Assembly: GCA_023416335.1 (NCBI GenBank)
Contig: JAEZHY010000068.1
Span: 1-64,000, forward strand
Direction of reading: 5' to 3'
Origin: Pseudomonadota bacterium
Lineage (GTDB): Bacteria > Desulfobacterota > Syntrophobacteria > Syntrophobacterales > Syntrophobacteraceae
Length of the DNA: 64,000 bases
The position numbers were made by a program, and so were the translations under genes. The notes under the pieces are model-generated. The model did not search any database. It was not told the origin of the DNA and saw only the letters and a program-made list of their open reading frames with translations. This document shows, in pieces, positions 14,915 through 23,981 of this stretch. Positions within the stretch are counted from its first letter, which is position 1. Every line of letters starts with the position of its first letter.

Positions 14915-17392
14915 ATGGAACGGGAGAAGCGGGAACCGGAAAAGAACTGGTGCAAGTGCAGGGCCGGAATTTTGGCGCGATTCATCCCGTGCAGCCTGGG
15001 GGACGATCGCTGTCATAAGCTGATCCTGCTTGCGGTGGTTAGCCTTATTGTTTCCATCCTGGTGAGCCCGTCTTTCATCATAGACACTCCTCCCTACCGG
15101 CTTGGCGACATTGCCGACAAGAATATAAAGGCAAAGCGCGATTTCCTGATCGAGGATGAAGCAGCGACTGCAAAGAAGCGGGAAGAGGCGGTTCGCCAGT
15201 CGGCAATAACCTACGATATGGATGAAGGCCTGCCGCAAAGCATTACGGAAAAGCTTGAAAACGCTTTCAAGTCCATGCGCGACTATCTGGCCGGCCTCGA
15301 ATCGGAATCTTTCCAGGACCTCTCCGGCCAACAGGTTATGACTTCCCCCCTCGCCACTGAAAATTTTCCTTCTCTGACACTTTCCAACTCGGGCCGGCAG
15401 GCGCTCAAGAAAAAGAAGGACTTTGAAGATATCCTCGGCTACCGCCTTGCTCCCGAGACTTTTGTGAACTTGTTCGAACGCCAGTTCAGCCTGGATCTTC
15501 AGGAAAAAATCGAGCAACTCATCAAGAACGCCCTGGACCATGGAATCGTCTCGAATAAAGCCTGGGGACGGCAAAACCAGGGCGAGACCCTGCTGATCCG
15601 CAAATCGACCACCGGCGAAGAAATTACGATTCCCCCTCCCTTTCCATATCCCGATCTCGACGAAGCGCGCAAGATGATCATTATGCAGGCGCTGGAAGCG
15701 GGCAGGGATGTCAAGGAAATGATGCTCATAACCTCGGTGGTCACCCAGCTTCTTCAGCCGAATCTGACCTTCAATATGGATGAGACGGAGAAGAGAAGAG
15801 AGGAGGCATACGCTTCCGTAAAGCCGATCCTCATTAAGATCGCCAGAAACGAAATGCTCGTGCGGGAAGGACAGAGAATCGGTCCGGAGGAGATGCTGAA
15901 GCTCAAGTATCACCAGAAGGACGGTTCCACCAAGCACTGGTTTTTCGTTTTCCTGGCCATTTTCGTATTCAGTTCCGTATGCATAGCGGTTGTCGTCAAT
16001 GTCACCAAACAGCACCTCCCCTATATCCGGATGGAATTCCACGACTACCTCTTCCTGAGCATACTCTTCGTTTTTCTTCTGATCCTGTCCCGGGTCGGAC
16101 TATGGATGGGCGATCTGATAGGGGATGCCTCCGGCGTTATTTCGACGAAGACATTCATCTACGCGATCCCGCTGAGTGCGGGCGCGATGATTTCATGCAT
16201 TTTCTTCGGTGTAACAGTTACGCTCGTCTTCTCCCTCATATTCACGCTCTTTACCGGTATGGTCTTCGGCAAAGACTTCGGGATGTTCTTCTACCTCATG
16301 ATCGGCGCGTTCGTGGCGGCTCACGGCGTTTCCGCCTGCAAGAACCGCATGGTCCCGATAAAAGCCGGCCTGCTGGTAGGACTCAGCAATGTCATCTTGA
16401 TCGTTCTCAGCGCTTTTCTCCAGGACCAGTGGGTGTTCATGAAGGTCGTGACGAGCGCCTTCTTCGGACTGTCCGGAGGAATTTTTGCCGGAGTGCTCGT
16501 AACGGGGCTAACGCCTTTGGCTGAGATGATGTTCGGGTATACGACCGACATAAAGCTCCTGGAACTGGCCACAATGGACCAGCCCCTGCTCCAGGAACTC
16601 ATGGTCGAAGCGCCCGGCACGTACCATCACAGTATAATCGTGGGTAATATGGTCGAGGCGGCCGCGAAATCGATCGGCGCAAACTCGCTCCTGGCAAAAG
16701 TTGCCGCCTACTACCACGATATCGGGAAGATAAAGAAGCCGCTCTACTTCATTGAAAATCAATTCGACGTCGAAAACCGCCACGAAAAACTGGCGCCTTC
16801 CATGAGCAGCCTCATTCTGATATCTCACGTAAAGGACGGCATAGAACTCGCCAGGCAGCATCACCTCGGGAAGGAAATAATCAACATTATCAGTCAGCAC
16901 CACGGGAAGAGCTTCATATCCTTCTTCTACAACAAGGCCGTCGAAGCGCGTGAAAAAGCGCAGAGCACAAAAGCTTCCGTGTTGCCCCCGATCAATATCG
17001 ACGATTATCGTTATCCCGGCCCCAAACCTCAGACGAAAGAAGCCGGACTGGTAATGCTGGCAGATGTAGTCGAAGCCGCCTGCCGTTCTCTGACCGAACC
17101 CACTCCCGCACGGATCCAGGGACTGGTCAACCGGCTGATAAACAACATTTTCAGCGACGGCCAACTTGACGACTGCGAACTCACCCTCAAGGACCTTCAT
17201 CAGATCGCCAAGCATTTTAACCAGATCCTGGCAACGATACACCACAAGAGGATCGAATACCCCGTGACGAACGGAAAGGGAAAACCGGATGTCCCTGATC
17301 CAGGTCAGCGTGAATCAAAGCAAGATAAAGATAAAGCGGCGGCAAATCGAGAACGCAGCAAAACAGATCTTAAGCGCCTTGGGATACACTGA
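14915..17392 (+). CDS. 7TM-HD family phosphohydrolase (PgpH/YqfF-like, probable c-di-AMP phosphodiesterase)
   Basis: The 825-residue membrane enzyme has one N-terminal helix near residue 35 and an extracytoplasmic 7TMR-HDED region of about 300 residues. A block of seven helices follows (about 345-560). The cytosolic HD domain has its histidines in TYHHSI, YYHDIGKIKKPLYF and SQHHG (about 570-680). In Listeria and Bacillus such proteins hydrolyse c-di-AMP. That activity is inferred here from architecture. Its last 104 bp overlap the start of ybeY in another frame. Confidence 0.88.
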   Translation: MEREKREPEKNWCKCRAGILARFIPCSLGDDRCHKLILLAVVSLIVSILVSPSFIIDTPPYRLGDIADKNIKAKRDFLIEDEAATAKKREEAVRQSAITYDMDEGLPQSITEKLENAFKSMRDYLAGLESESFQDLSGQQVMTSPLATENFPSLTLSNSGRQALKKKKDFEDILGYRLAPETFVNLFERQFSLDLQEKIEQLIKNALDHGIVSNKAWGRQNQGETLLIRKSTTGEEITIPPPFPYPDLDEARKMIIMQALEAGRDVKEMMLITSVVTQLLQPNLTFNMDETEKRREEAYASVKPILIKIARNEMLVREGQRIGPEEMLKLKYHQKDGSTKHWFFVFLAIFVFSSVCIAVVVNVTKQHLPYIRMEFHDYLFLSILFVFLLILSRVGLWMGDLIGDASGVISTKTFIYAIPLSAGAMISCIFFGVTVTLVFSLIFTLFTGMVFGKDFGMFFYLMIGAFVAAHGVSACKNRMVPIKAGLLVGLSNVILIVLSAFLQDQWVFMKVVTSAFFGLSGGIFAGVLVTGLTPLAEMMFGYTTDIKLLELATMDQPLLQELMVEAPGTYHHSIIVGNMVEAAAKSIGANSLLAKVAAYYHDIGKIKKPLYFIENQFDVENRHEKLAPSMSSLILISHVKDGIELARQHHLGKEIINIISQHHGKSFISFFYNKAVEAREKAQSTKASVLPPINIDDYRYPGPKPQTKEAGLVMLADVVEAACRSLTEPTPARIQGLVNRLINNIFSDGQLDDCELTLKDLHQIAKHFNQILATIHHKRIEYPVTNGKGKPDVPDPGQRESKQDKDKAAANRERSKTDLKRLGIH

Positions 17393-17768
17393 ATCGGAAC
17401 TGAGCATCACGATAGTCGATGACTCGGAAATGGCCGATCTGAATCGGGAATACCGCCAGGTAGACCACACCACGGATGTGCTCTCCTTCCCGATGCTCGA
17501 AGGCGAATTCGGCGAAATAGTACCGGAAATGCTCGGGGACATCGTCATTTCAGCCGAGACGGCCCAAGCCATCAGCGTGGAAACGGGCTCCTCGCTGGAA
17601 GCCGTTATGGACCTTCTGCTGATACACGGAATCCTGCACCTTCTCGGCATGGACCACATGGCCGGAGAGGCGGAGGCCGGAGAGATGAAGGCAAAGACGC
17701 TGGAACTCCTTACGATGCTTGACCGGTCGGGCGCGGAGTTCGAGTGGTTTTTCGATGCAAAGGACTGA
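17289..17768 (+). CDS. ybeY: Endoribonuclease YbeY (rRNA maturation)
   Basis: The 159-residue cytosolic metalloprotein works in 16S rRNA 3'-end maturation and ribosome quality control. The zinc motif H-x3-H-x5-H is complete (HGILHLLGMDH), and the family stretch DHTTDVLSFP is present near residue 60. The ATG lies inside the pgpH reading frame (+1 shifted), an unusually long 104-bp overlap. The N-terminal strand MSLIQVSVNQSKIKI fits the family, so the start is probably right. A shorter start is not ruled out. Confidence 0.9.
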   Translation: MSLIQVSVNQSKIKIKRRQIENAAKQILSALGYTESELSITIVDDSEMADLNREYRQVDHTTDVLSFPMLEGEFGEIVPEMLGDIVISAETAQAISVETGSSLEAVMDLLLIHGILHLLGMDHMAGEAEAGEMKAKTLELLTMLDRSGAEFEWFFDAKD

Positions 17769-17821
17769 GAGACAAACGAACTGACAGGTTCTTCAAAGAC
17801 AAGCCATACGGAGGATGAACA

Positions 17822-18535
17822 TTGGCACGACTTGCGATTAATGTGGATCACGTAGCTACTGTTCGACAGGCTCGACTCGCTTCCGAACCGGATCCGGTCA
17901 CGGCCGCAGCACTTGCAGAACTGGCAGGGGCACACGGGATCGTCGTCCACCTGCGGGAAGACCGCCGCCATATGCAGGACAGGGATATCGCAGTCCTGCG
18001 CGAGACCATCAAGACCAAAATGAACCTCGAAATGGCTGCGACCAAGGAAATGGTCGAAATAGCGCAGAAGATCAAACCCGACATGGTCACCCTGGTTCCT
18101 GAAAAGCGCCAGGAACTTACGACCGAAGGCGGGCTCGACGTGGTCCTGTTCGAGGAATCCCTGAAGGGCGTGGTGGAATCCATGCATGAAAGCGGAATCG
18201 CGGTCAGCCTCTTCATAAATCCGGATGCCAAGCACATCAAGGTCGCTCACCGGCTGGAAGTCGAATACGTCGAACTGCATACAGGAATGTTCTCAGAAGC
18301 GCATTCCTTTGCACGCCGCCAGGAAGAGTATGAACGGCTGGTCACCGCGGCGAGGCTCGCCCAGAAGCTCGGCATCGGAGTCCATGCGGGCCACGGCGTT
18401 GACTATCAGAACATTTTCTGGCTGAGGAATATCACTGAAATCGAGGAATTCAGCATCGGCCACGCTGTAATCGCCCGCGCCGTCATGGTGGGGATCGAAC
18501 GGGCCGTGCGCGAAATGCTCCAGCTGATAGGCTGA
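17822..18535 (+). CDS. pdxJ: Pyridoxine 5'-phosphate synthase PdxJ
   Basis: The protein catalyses ring closure of 1-deoxyxylulose 5-phosphate with 3-amino-2-oxopropyl phosphate in the DXP-dependent PLP pathway. The 237-residue TIM barrel opens with the family signature ARLAINVDHVATVRQAR. It also has HLREDRRHMQDRD, VTLVPEKRQELTTEGG and AGHGVDYQN. The start is TTG, fixed by the CGGAGG site and by the conserved N-terminus. acpS follows 4 bp downstream, the classical pdxJ-acpS pairing. Confidence 0.95.
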   Translation: MARLAINVDHVATVRQARLASEPDPVTAAALAELAGAHGIVVHLREDRRHMQDRDIAVLRETIKTKMNLEMAATKEMVEIAQKIKPDMVTLVPEKRQELTTEGGLDVVLFEESLKGVVESMHESGIAVSLFINPDAKHIKVAHRLEVEYVELHTGMFSEAHSFARRQEEYERLVTAARLAQKLGIGVHAGHGVDYQNIFWLRNITEIEEFSIGHAVIARAVMVGIERAVREMLQLIG

Positions 18536-18539
18536 AAGC

Positions 18540-18920
18540 ATGCCGATCTATGGAGTCGGAATAGACCTGGTCAAGATTGACCGGATCAAAGCTCTTTACG
18601 AGCGGTGGGGGGAACGTTTCGAAGAACGGGTCTTCACACAAAGCGAAAGAGAATTCTGCTCGCACCGAAAAAACCGCGTTCCCTGCCTTGCAATCCGGTT
18701 TGCCGCCAAGGAGGCTTTCGTAAAAGCGCTTGGAATCGGTATGCGAAAGCCTGTTCTCTGGCTGGATATCGAAGTCGTCTCCAACAGGCTGGGCAAACCC
18801 GAGATCGCCCTCTCAACGAGGGCCCGGGAGTTCTGCAACGAAGCAGGCATCCGCTCCTGGCACTTGAGCCTCACCGACGACGGCCAATACGGTGCGGCGG
18901 TGGTGGTTATCGAGACCTGA
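18540..18920 (+). CDS. acpS: Holo-[acyl-carrier-protein] synthase
   Basis: The protein transfers 4'-phosphopantetheine from CoA to acyl carrier protein. The 126-residue length is typical. GVGIDLVKIDRI (Mg-binding Asp) and RFAAKEAFVKALGIG (catalytic Glu and Lys) are both present. WHLSLTDDGQYGAAVVV forms the C-terminal strands. It is the last gene of the phoH operon, 4 bp after pdxJ, and a strong hairpin follows. Confidence 0.95.
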   Translation: MPIYGVGIDLVKIDRIKALYERWGERFEERVFTQSEREFCSHRKNRVPCLAIRFAAKEAFVKALGIGMRKPVLWLDIEVVSNRLGKPEIALSTRAREFCNEAGIRSWHLSLTDDGQYGAAVVVIET

Positions 18921-18942
18921 AGCCGGCAGCGGCTATCCTTTT

Positions 18943-18975
18943 CTGCCGGGGCAGCACACCGCCCTGCCCCGGCAG
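18943..18975. terminator. Hairpin terminator between acpS and the convergent DUF4337 gene
   Basis: CTGCCGGGGCAG (18943-18954) and CTGCCCCGGCAG (18964-18975) form a perfect 12-bp stem with a 9-base loop. The T-run is weak, but the symmetric stem could serve both converging genes. Confidence 0.65.
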
Positions 18976-18987
18976 CCTGAGACTCTT

Positions 18988-19524
18988 TCAAAGAAACAGA
19001 AAAAATCCATCTGCAAAATAAACCAAGCCTACTACTCCGAATAAGAGCCCCGCGTACCAGACCGCTTTCTTCTTCATCAATGCTGCTACGGATGACATCA
19101 GAATCGATATCTGGAGAAAGATGACGGCTATTCCGAATACTCCGGAATGGGTCTGTGCATCATCGCGGATATTTTCGAACCTTTTGGCCTCTTTCTGTAT
19201 ATCTGCCTTTTCGCCTTCGTATTTTGCGATCTTCTTCCCATATGAGTCTATTCTATCCTTCAGGGCCTGGGCGCCGGCCGGCGTCATTGAGGCCTGCCTC
19301 TCCTGCAGATCGAGTTCCAGACCCTCTTTTTGAATCTCGTAAATATAGCCTTTGATGCTCTTGGCCTGGTAGTACGCCCACTGGTTGGCCGCCTGAGTCT
19401 GGCTCATGACGGACCTTGTCGAATAAGAGCCGCCCTTGAACGTGGAAAGCGTTGCACATACAGCCAATATGACCGTGGTAAGAGCAAGGTAATTCAGCCA
19501 CGGCTCTTTTTTTTCTTCAGCCAT
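18988..19524 (-). CDS. DUF4337 membrane protein
   Basis: The 178-residue protein has one N-terminal helix (about 10-28), a central helical, partly coiled-coil segment (about 55-120) and two C-terminal helices (about 125-175). The opening LNYLALTTVILAVCATLSTFKG, followed by QAANQWAYYQAKSIK, is the DUF4337 pattern. Its function is unknown. It is a single minus-strand gene convergent with acpS. Confidence 0.8.
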   Translation of the reverse strand: MAEEKKEPWLNYLALTTVILAVCATLSTFKGGSYSTRSVMSQTQAANQWAYYQAKSIKGYIYEIQKEGLELDLQERQASMTPAGAQALKDRIDSYGKKIAKYEGEKADIQKEAKRFENIRDDAQTHSGVFGIAVIFLQISILMSSVAALMKKKAVWYAGLLFGVVGLVYFADGFFLFL

Positions 19525-20001
19525 TTTCCGTTTCTCCCTTCATATTGCCCGGTTCAAACGAAAGGCCCCTTCCAGGCCAGTTAAAACCGAGATGGTAGCC
19601 GCTTCCAAGCCTGCACTTGCCCCCCGGCGCCTCGGTCTCACAGATTGTGGGCAATAGCTGCTAATCAATGATCCCTTATTATTCGTCAGATTTGAAAGCG
19701 ACTATTTATCATCAGCGGGAGAGGATTTCAATTTCCGAGAGAGTTTACGGGAAGGAGTTCACGATGGGTGAGCGTTGGTGGAAGCGAATGCGTTCCCTGC
19801 ACTTCTTCATCGGCAACACCTGTTGAGTAGTGAATTAAATGCGGGTAGACCGGATTCTCGAATCCGGGCGCGAAGCGCAAGAGGCCGGGATGAAAGAACC
19901 GAATCAGAAGAGGTCTAAGGTGCTGGGGGTTCCCAAGCCGGAGCTGGGGTTTAAGTTCACAGAAATTGTTCGAGTTCAATGGAGGGTGCCCTTGTCGCAG
20001 G
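19525..20001. other. 477-bp intergenic region with a repeat remnant and a tiny ORF
   Basis: A 20-codon ORF at 19764-19826 (plus) has a perfect AAGGAG site 7 bases before its ATG (MGERWWKRMRSLHFFIGNTC). I cannot say whether it is made. Bases 19851-19890 match the mosaic-repeat block CGGATTCTYGAATYCGGGCG followed by AGCGCAAGAGG, also found at 34.3 and 60.3 kb. Confidence 0.4.
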
Positions 20002-20403
20002 CTACATGTCTAATCCACGGGCGGAAGAAAGCTCCGAACCCATACCATAGCCCCACCATCCCTCCCCCAACCCGCATGCTAATGCCCCTATGCTAACTGC
20101 TCCGAGTGAAATCAAAGTGCTACTTGCTAGAATTACAGCTACAACAAAAAATCTGCTGCCCCCCTGTTGAGCCGAAACTTGCAACTTAACTTTCTGACCA
20201 GTGCCGACGTGTATATGCAATTGATTGCCCCGAATCAGATCAATTCGGGCATAGACTACGTGTTTCCCTGATGTAACGCGAAATGAGAGGGTTTCATCAT
20301 TATTGATCCTACCGCTCTTTACACCATCGATGAATACAGCGTACGACCTCAATTTGCTCATGGAGTCGGAGATCCTGCTGATCTCGATTGTACCATCAGT
20401 CAT
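20002..20403 (-). CDS. Small membrane-anchored beta-domain protein, function unknown
   Basis: The 133-residue protein has an N-terminal strand-rich domain. Its pattern (SKLRSYAVFIDGVKSGRINN, then a VTSGKHVVYARIDL strand) matches a recurrent bacterial family of short surface-like domains that I know only as uncharacterised. One or two hydrophobic segments follow (about 83-115), rich in Ala, Gly and Ser. An internal start at Met15 is possible. Base composition is AT-richer than its neighbours and the gene stands alone, so lateral origin is possible. Confidence 0.55.
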   Translation of the reverse strand: MTDGTIEISRISDSMSKLRSYAVFIDGVKSGRINNDETLSFRVTSGKHVVYARIDLIRGNQLHIHVGTGQKVKLQVSAQQGGSRFFVVAVILASSTLISLGAVSIGALACGLGEGWWGYGMGSELSSARGLDM

Positions 20404-20492
20404 ATCAAAGCAACTCTGCTAGATGCCTGGCCTGAACAAATGAGAATTCAGTACCCGGAAGGATCTTAGGTAAATGTAGTTACTGCTATTAC

Positions 20493-21353
20493 TCACGATC
20501 CGGCACGAACACCGGGCACTTCTCCCACCGCCTGCCGCCATTTTCGAAGATATTCAAATGCTTCCTCTGCCGCCTTCTCTGCCATTGCCTCATAGGTATA
20601 CAGTTCGACCGTGACAAATCCCTCGAACCCAATTCCCTGTATTGCCTGCAGCACACCGGGAATATCGATCGCCCCCTGGCCGAGCATCAGGTGGTGGTGT
20701 TTGCGGGTGGCGGCGATATCCTCCAGGTGGAAATGGGTCGTGCAATGCGCCAGGTTCGAAACGAGAACGGATGGATCTTCACCTACACAAAAGAAGTGGC
20801 CGATATCGAAATTCAAGGAAAAAACTTCCGGGTCGAGATCGCGGTACAGCTCAATGAATTCCTCGCTCCGTTCGATGAGCAGTCCGGGTTCCGGCTCGAT
20901 CAGAATCCTGATTCCCTTTTCGCGTGCCCTGCCCTCGACAGCCTTGAGGCCATCCCGAAAGAAGCGCCTCCCCTCTTCCCTCGTGATTCCCTCCAGCGGC
21001 CCTCCCGGTTCGGTCGAGATGTTCCCGGCGCCCAGTTTCTCCGCAAGGTCTATACACCGCAGGGTATATTCGATTCGTCTCGTCCGTTCGGCCGGATCTT
21101 TCTCGATCCAGGACGGATGGTACGTATCGCCGTCGGCGTGGTGCATGAAAGCATTGATGTTCGATATTTCCAGCCCCTTTTGGGCAAGGAGATTTCTAGT
21201 TTCCCTGATATCCCGATCCGTGAAGTTGAGAGGATAGGCGTGGGGAACGTCGGCCATGATTTCGATTCCTTCGTAGCCAATATCCGCCAGGGTGTTGATG
21301 GTTTCGGAAAGAGAACGGCGAAGGAACGCATTCGAGCTGAAAGCAAATCTCAT
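20493..21353 (-). CDS. Sugar phosphate isomerase/epimerase-like TIM barrel (paralog 2)
   Basis: The 286-residue protein belongs to the AP-endonuclease-2/xylose-isomerase-like barrel family. Metal-binding candidates are the Glu in ILIEPEPGLL, the Asp and His in FDIGHFFC, the His in HFHLEDI and the Glu in VELYTYE. It starts 4 bp inside the end of the upstream paralog (ATGA overlap), so the two are translationally coupled. Both share the opening FSxNAFxRxS and GYxGxExxADVPHxYPxN, so they arose by duplication. The substrate is unknown. Confidence 0.85.
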   Translation of the reverse strand: MRFAFSSNAFLRRSLSETINTLADIGYEGIEIMADVPHAYPLNFTDRDIRETRNLLAQKGLEISNINAFMHHADGDTYHPSWIEKDPAERTRRIEYTLRCIDLAEKLGAGNISTEPGGPLEGITREEGRRFFRDGLKAVEGRAREKGIRILIEPEPGLLIERSEEFIELYRDLDPEVFSLNFDIGHFFCVGEDPSVLVSNLAHCTTHFHLEDIAATRKHHHLMLGQGAIDIPGVLQAIQGIGFEGFVTVELYTYEAMAEKAAEEAFEYLRKWRQAVGEVPGVRAGS

Positions 21354-22204
21354 TGATCCTGCCTCGATATTAACGGGTTGAGAAAATCAAAAGCCTTTTT
21401 GGCCGCATTAATAGGATCTTCAGAATATGTGTAAAGTTCGACGGACGCAAAACCATCATATCCGGTTGCATCGAGCAATCGGAAAAGTTCTCTGAAATCG
21501 ACATCCCCTTCCCCCGGGATGAGATGATAATGCTTCCTGCAGCGGATATCCTCGATGTGGACGTGAAAAATCCTCGACGCCAGTCCCTCGATTACCTCTT
21601 TTGGATCTTCTCCCAGGACGTGACTATGCCCGAGATCGAGGTTTGCTCCGAAGAATTCGGAGTCCATATAACGAATAAGGTCCCGCAGTTCATCAAAGCA
21701 TTCCACGAGAAGCCCCGGTTCGTATTCCATGCCGATGCGCACATTTTTTTCAGCCGCGTAGCCGAGCACCTCGGCAAGGGATTCCTTCAGGTATTCGAGA
21801 GATTTCCCGGGACGTACACCCGGAACCATTCTGCCGGAAGTTATGCTCACATTGGGACAGGAAAAAAAGCGGGCTATATCGATACACCTTTTCGTGTACT
21901 CGACCCGCCATTTCCGTTTTTCTTTGTCGGGGTTGGCCAGGGAGGGTTCGAAAAGCGGTTCCCAGAATTTCGCCTGGTAATACCCGACTGCCGTGTTTGC
22001 GTTGATATTGACGACGCGAAGATTTCTTTCCCGCAATGATGACTGGATTGCAGCCAGGCCGGAGTCCGTCACATTTGACGGATACAGATGGGGAACATCG
22101 GCGAGCAGCTCCACACCGGAATATCCACTATCGGCAATATGCGCGACAGCTTCCTCAATGGAGTAACGCACAAACGCATTGGTGCTGAAGGAGAGTTTCG
22201 TCAT
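21350..22204 (-). CDS. Sugar phosphate isomerase/epimerase-like TIM barrel (paralog 1)
   Basis: The 284-residue barrel is closely similar in plan to the downstream gene. It has GMEYEPGLLVE, NLDLGHSHVLGEDP, FHVHIEDIRCRKHYHL and ASVELYTYSEDP, giving the usual Glu/Asp/His/Glu metal set. It is first of the two-gene minus-strand unit. Neither kinase nor dehydrogenase genes flank the pair, so the context gives no pathway. An isomerase, epimerase or related metal-dependent lyase is possible. Confidence 0.85.
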   Translation of the reverse strand: MTKLSFSTNAFVRYSIEEAVAHIADSGYSGVELLADVPHLYPSNVTDSGLAAIQSSLRERNLRVVNINANTAVGYYQAKFWEPLFEPSLANPDKEKRKWRVEYTKRCIDIARFFSCPNVSITSGRMVPGVRPGKSLEYLKESLAEVLGYAAEKNVRIGMEYEPGLLVECFDELRDLIRYMDSEFFGANLDLGHSHVLGEDPKEVIEGLASRIFHVHIEDIRCRKHYHLIPGEGDVDFRELFRLLDATGYDGFASVELYTYSEDPINAAKKAFDFLNPLISRQDQ

Positions 22205-22261
22205 ATGAACGGCAAATGCTGTTTGAATTTGTTAATTAATGAACCACATCAGCACGTCAAT

Positions 22262-22630
22262 CGCAGGTTCCCAAGCCCCGGGGGCAGTTGCCCAATCATC
22301 GCGACAGCCTCGGATGACTCGCAGAGCCCGGCTTCGTCATTCCGGCCCTTCTCTTCAATCAGGACAAGTTCACACCGGAATCCATGCTTTCGGGCAGATC
22401 AATCCGGAATTCAAGGCCTTAAAAACCTGGATCCCGGCTCAAAAGCACTGCCGGGATGACGGGATTGGGGGCTCCGTCGAATAATGCCCGGGAACCTGGC
22501 CCGTCTCCATTTGGGCAACAGCTCCTCCCCCTTGGGAACCCCGCCCCGGTAGGCACGGAGGTGGGCACGATGAAACCACCGCGCTTCGCTCGCCCACCCT
22601 ACCGCGCTCGCCGCTCACTTCCAAATTGTT
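22262..22630. repeat. Mosaic intergenic repeat, full-length composite copy 1
   Basis: Bases 22262-22513 match 45160-45415 almost end to end, and match 60108-60312 over most of their length. The blocks run in the same order: GGTTCCCAAGC, ATCATCGCGACAGCC, GATGACTCGCAGAGCCC, TCGTCATTCCGG, GAATTCAAG, ATCCCGGCTCAAAAGC, GCCGGGATGACGGGATTG and GGCTCCGTCGAA. A GGTGGGCACGATGAAACC module follows at 22570. No gene is seen in the gap 22205-22667. Confidence 0.8.
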
Positions 22631-22667
22631 TTTCAGTTCACAGATCACTGCTCACTGGTCTCCCCCC

Positions 22668-23129
22668 TCACTCCCTCCCACCGCGGTAGGTCGCCTTCTC
22701 AAGCGGCAGGAGCGTGCAGGAAGGAGGCAAACTGCCGGTTTCGATCACAGCGTCGATTGTTATGCCTCCCCGTGCGTACCATAGGCCGGTCACACGGATG
22801 AACTTCGGAGACATGGCCTCTTTCAGCCTGTTGTGGATATAAACGGTGCAGTCTTCGTGAAAGGTCCCGTGGTTGCGGAAACTTCCGAGAAAAAGCTTGA
22901 ACGACTTGCTCTCGACCAGCTGCCCGGAAGGGACATAATCGACAATGATCGTCGCAAAGTCCGGCTGGCCGGTTATGGGGCACAGAGTGGTGAATTCGGG
23001 CGCGGTAAGCCGCACAACGTAGTCGAGCCCCGGATGGGGGTTCGAAAAGGTTTCCAGGAGAGCTTTCTCCGGGGCTTTCGCAATTTTCGCTTTTTTTCCC
23101 AGTTGGGTGAGATCGGATTGAACGGTCAT
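22668..23129 (-). CDS. queF: NADPH-dependent 7-cyano-7-deazaguanine reductase (preQ1 synthase)
   Basis: The protein reduces preQ0 to preQ1 in queuosine biosynthesis. The 153-residue protein is of the short YkvM/type I class. The catalytic Cys lies in [12 protein letters not shown], and the QueF motif appears as [20 protein letters not shown] with the substrate-binding Glu. It begins 18 bp after queC ends on the same strand, so the two form an operon covering the step before and the step after preQ0. Confidence 0.93.
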   Translation of the reverse strand: MTVQSDLTQLGKKAKIAKAPEKALLETFSNPHPGLDYVVRLTAPEFTTLCPITGQPDFATIIVDYVPSGQLVESKSFKLFLGSFRNHGTFHEDCTVYIHNRLKEAMSPKFIRVTGLWYARGGITIDAVIETGSLPPSCTLLPLEKATYRGGRE

Positions 23130-23147
23130 TATGATTCCATTTCGATT

Positions 23148-23843
23148 TCAGGAAACGTATTCGGTCGGATCGGCCATGCCGGCTTCGGAAAAGCCTTTTC
23201 TGCGGAGCAGGCAGCTGTCGCACCTTCCGCACGCCCTGCCCGCGGCATCGGGGTCGTAGCAGGAATGAGTCATGCCGAAATCGACCCCAAGCGCGGTTCC
23301 CTTCTTAACGATTTCAGCCTTGGTCATTTTTATCAACGGCGTATGGATGCGCACACGGAGCCTTCCCTCGACCGACTCTTTGAGGGCAAGGTTGGCCATC
23401 TTCTCATAAGCCTCGATATATTCGGGCCGGCAATCGGGATAGCCGGAATAATCGAGCGCGTTGACCCCGACGAAGATGTCGGCCGCCGGAAGCACTTCGG
23501 CCCAGGCCAGGGCAAACGACAGAAAGATCGTATTCCTCGCCGGAACATAGGTCACGGGGATCCTGGATTGCATTTCTTCCAGGGGAACGTCTTTAGGGAC
23601 TTCCATCGCGGAGGTCAGGGCCGAACCGCCGATGACGTTGAGAGGCAGATCGAGGATCAGGTGCTCCCGGGCGTCCAACATTTTCGCCACTCTTTTTGCA
23701 GCTTCGAGTTCCGCGCTGTGCCGCTGCCTGTAGTTGAAGCTGAGCGCATGCGCCGCAAAACCTTCTTCTTTCGCTATTGCCAGGCAGGTGGTCGAATCGA
23801 GCCCGCCCGAGAGGAGTACAACGGCATTTCTCTCTATTGCCAA
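23148..23843 (-). CDS. queC: 7-cyano-7-deazaguanine synthase
   Basis: The protein converts carboxydeazaguanine to preQ0 using ATP and ammonia. The PP-loop motif [11 protein letters not shown] is near the N-terminus, and a C-terminal zinc site ([18 protein letters not shown]) is complete. The frame is open to a GTG at 23906 without a usable ribosome site. A TTG at 23843 has GGAG 8 bases upstream and places the PP-loop where the family has it, so I prefer 231 residues. Upstream is the NYN protein gene, 138 bp away. Confidence 0.9.
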   Translation of the reverse strand: MAIERNAVVLLSGGLDSTTCLAIAKEEGFAAHALSFNYRQRHSAELEAAKRVAKMLDAREHLILDLPLNVIGGSALTSAMEVPKDVPLEEMQSRIPVTYVPARNTIFLSFALAWAEVLPAADIFVGVNALDYSGYPDCRPEYIEAYEKMANLALKESVEGRLRVRIHTPLIKMTKAEIVKKGTALGVDFGMTHSCYDPDAAGRACGRCDSCLLRRKGFSEAGMADPTEYVS

Positions 23844-23981
23844 TTCAAGTTCTCCGTCGAGATGTTTCAACAAATTTCCCGTGAGTCGATCGGGTAGTAT
23901 GCACACCCTTTATCTCAAGGTGCCGAGCAGAACCTGAGCCCAACTAAATGCATCCTGGTGCCCAAAATTGTGTATTTTATC

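Noticed and set aside
14798..16042. 414-codon antisense frame over phoH/pgpH
   Set aside because: It is opposite clearly real genes, has no ribosome site and no recognisable motif.
17829..17842. Sigma-54-type TGGCAC...TTGC box at the pdxJ start
   Set aside because: The spacing is 3 instead of 5 bases and it lies inside the pdxJ coding sequence.
23844..23981. preQ1 riboswitch upstream of queC
   Set aside because: I could not find the short hairpin plus A-rich tail of preQ1-I or the larger preQ1-II pattern.
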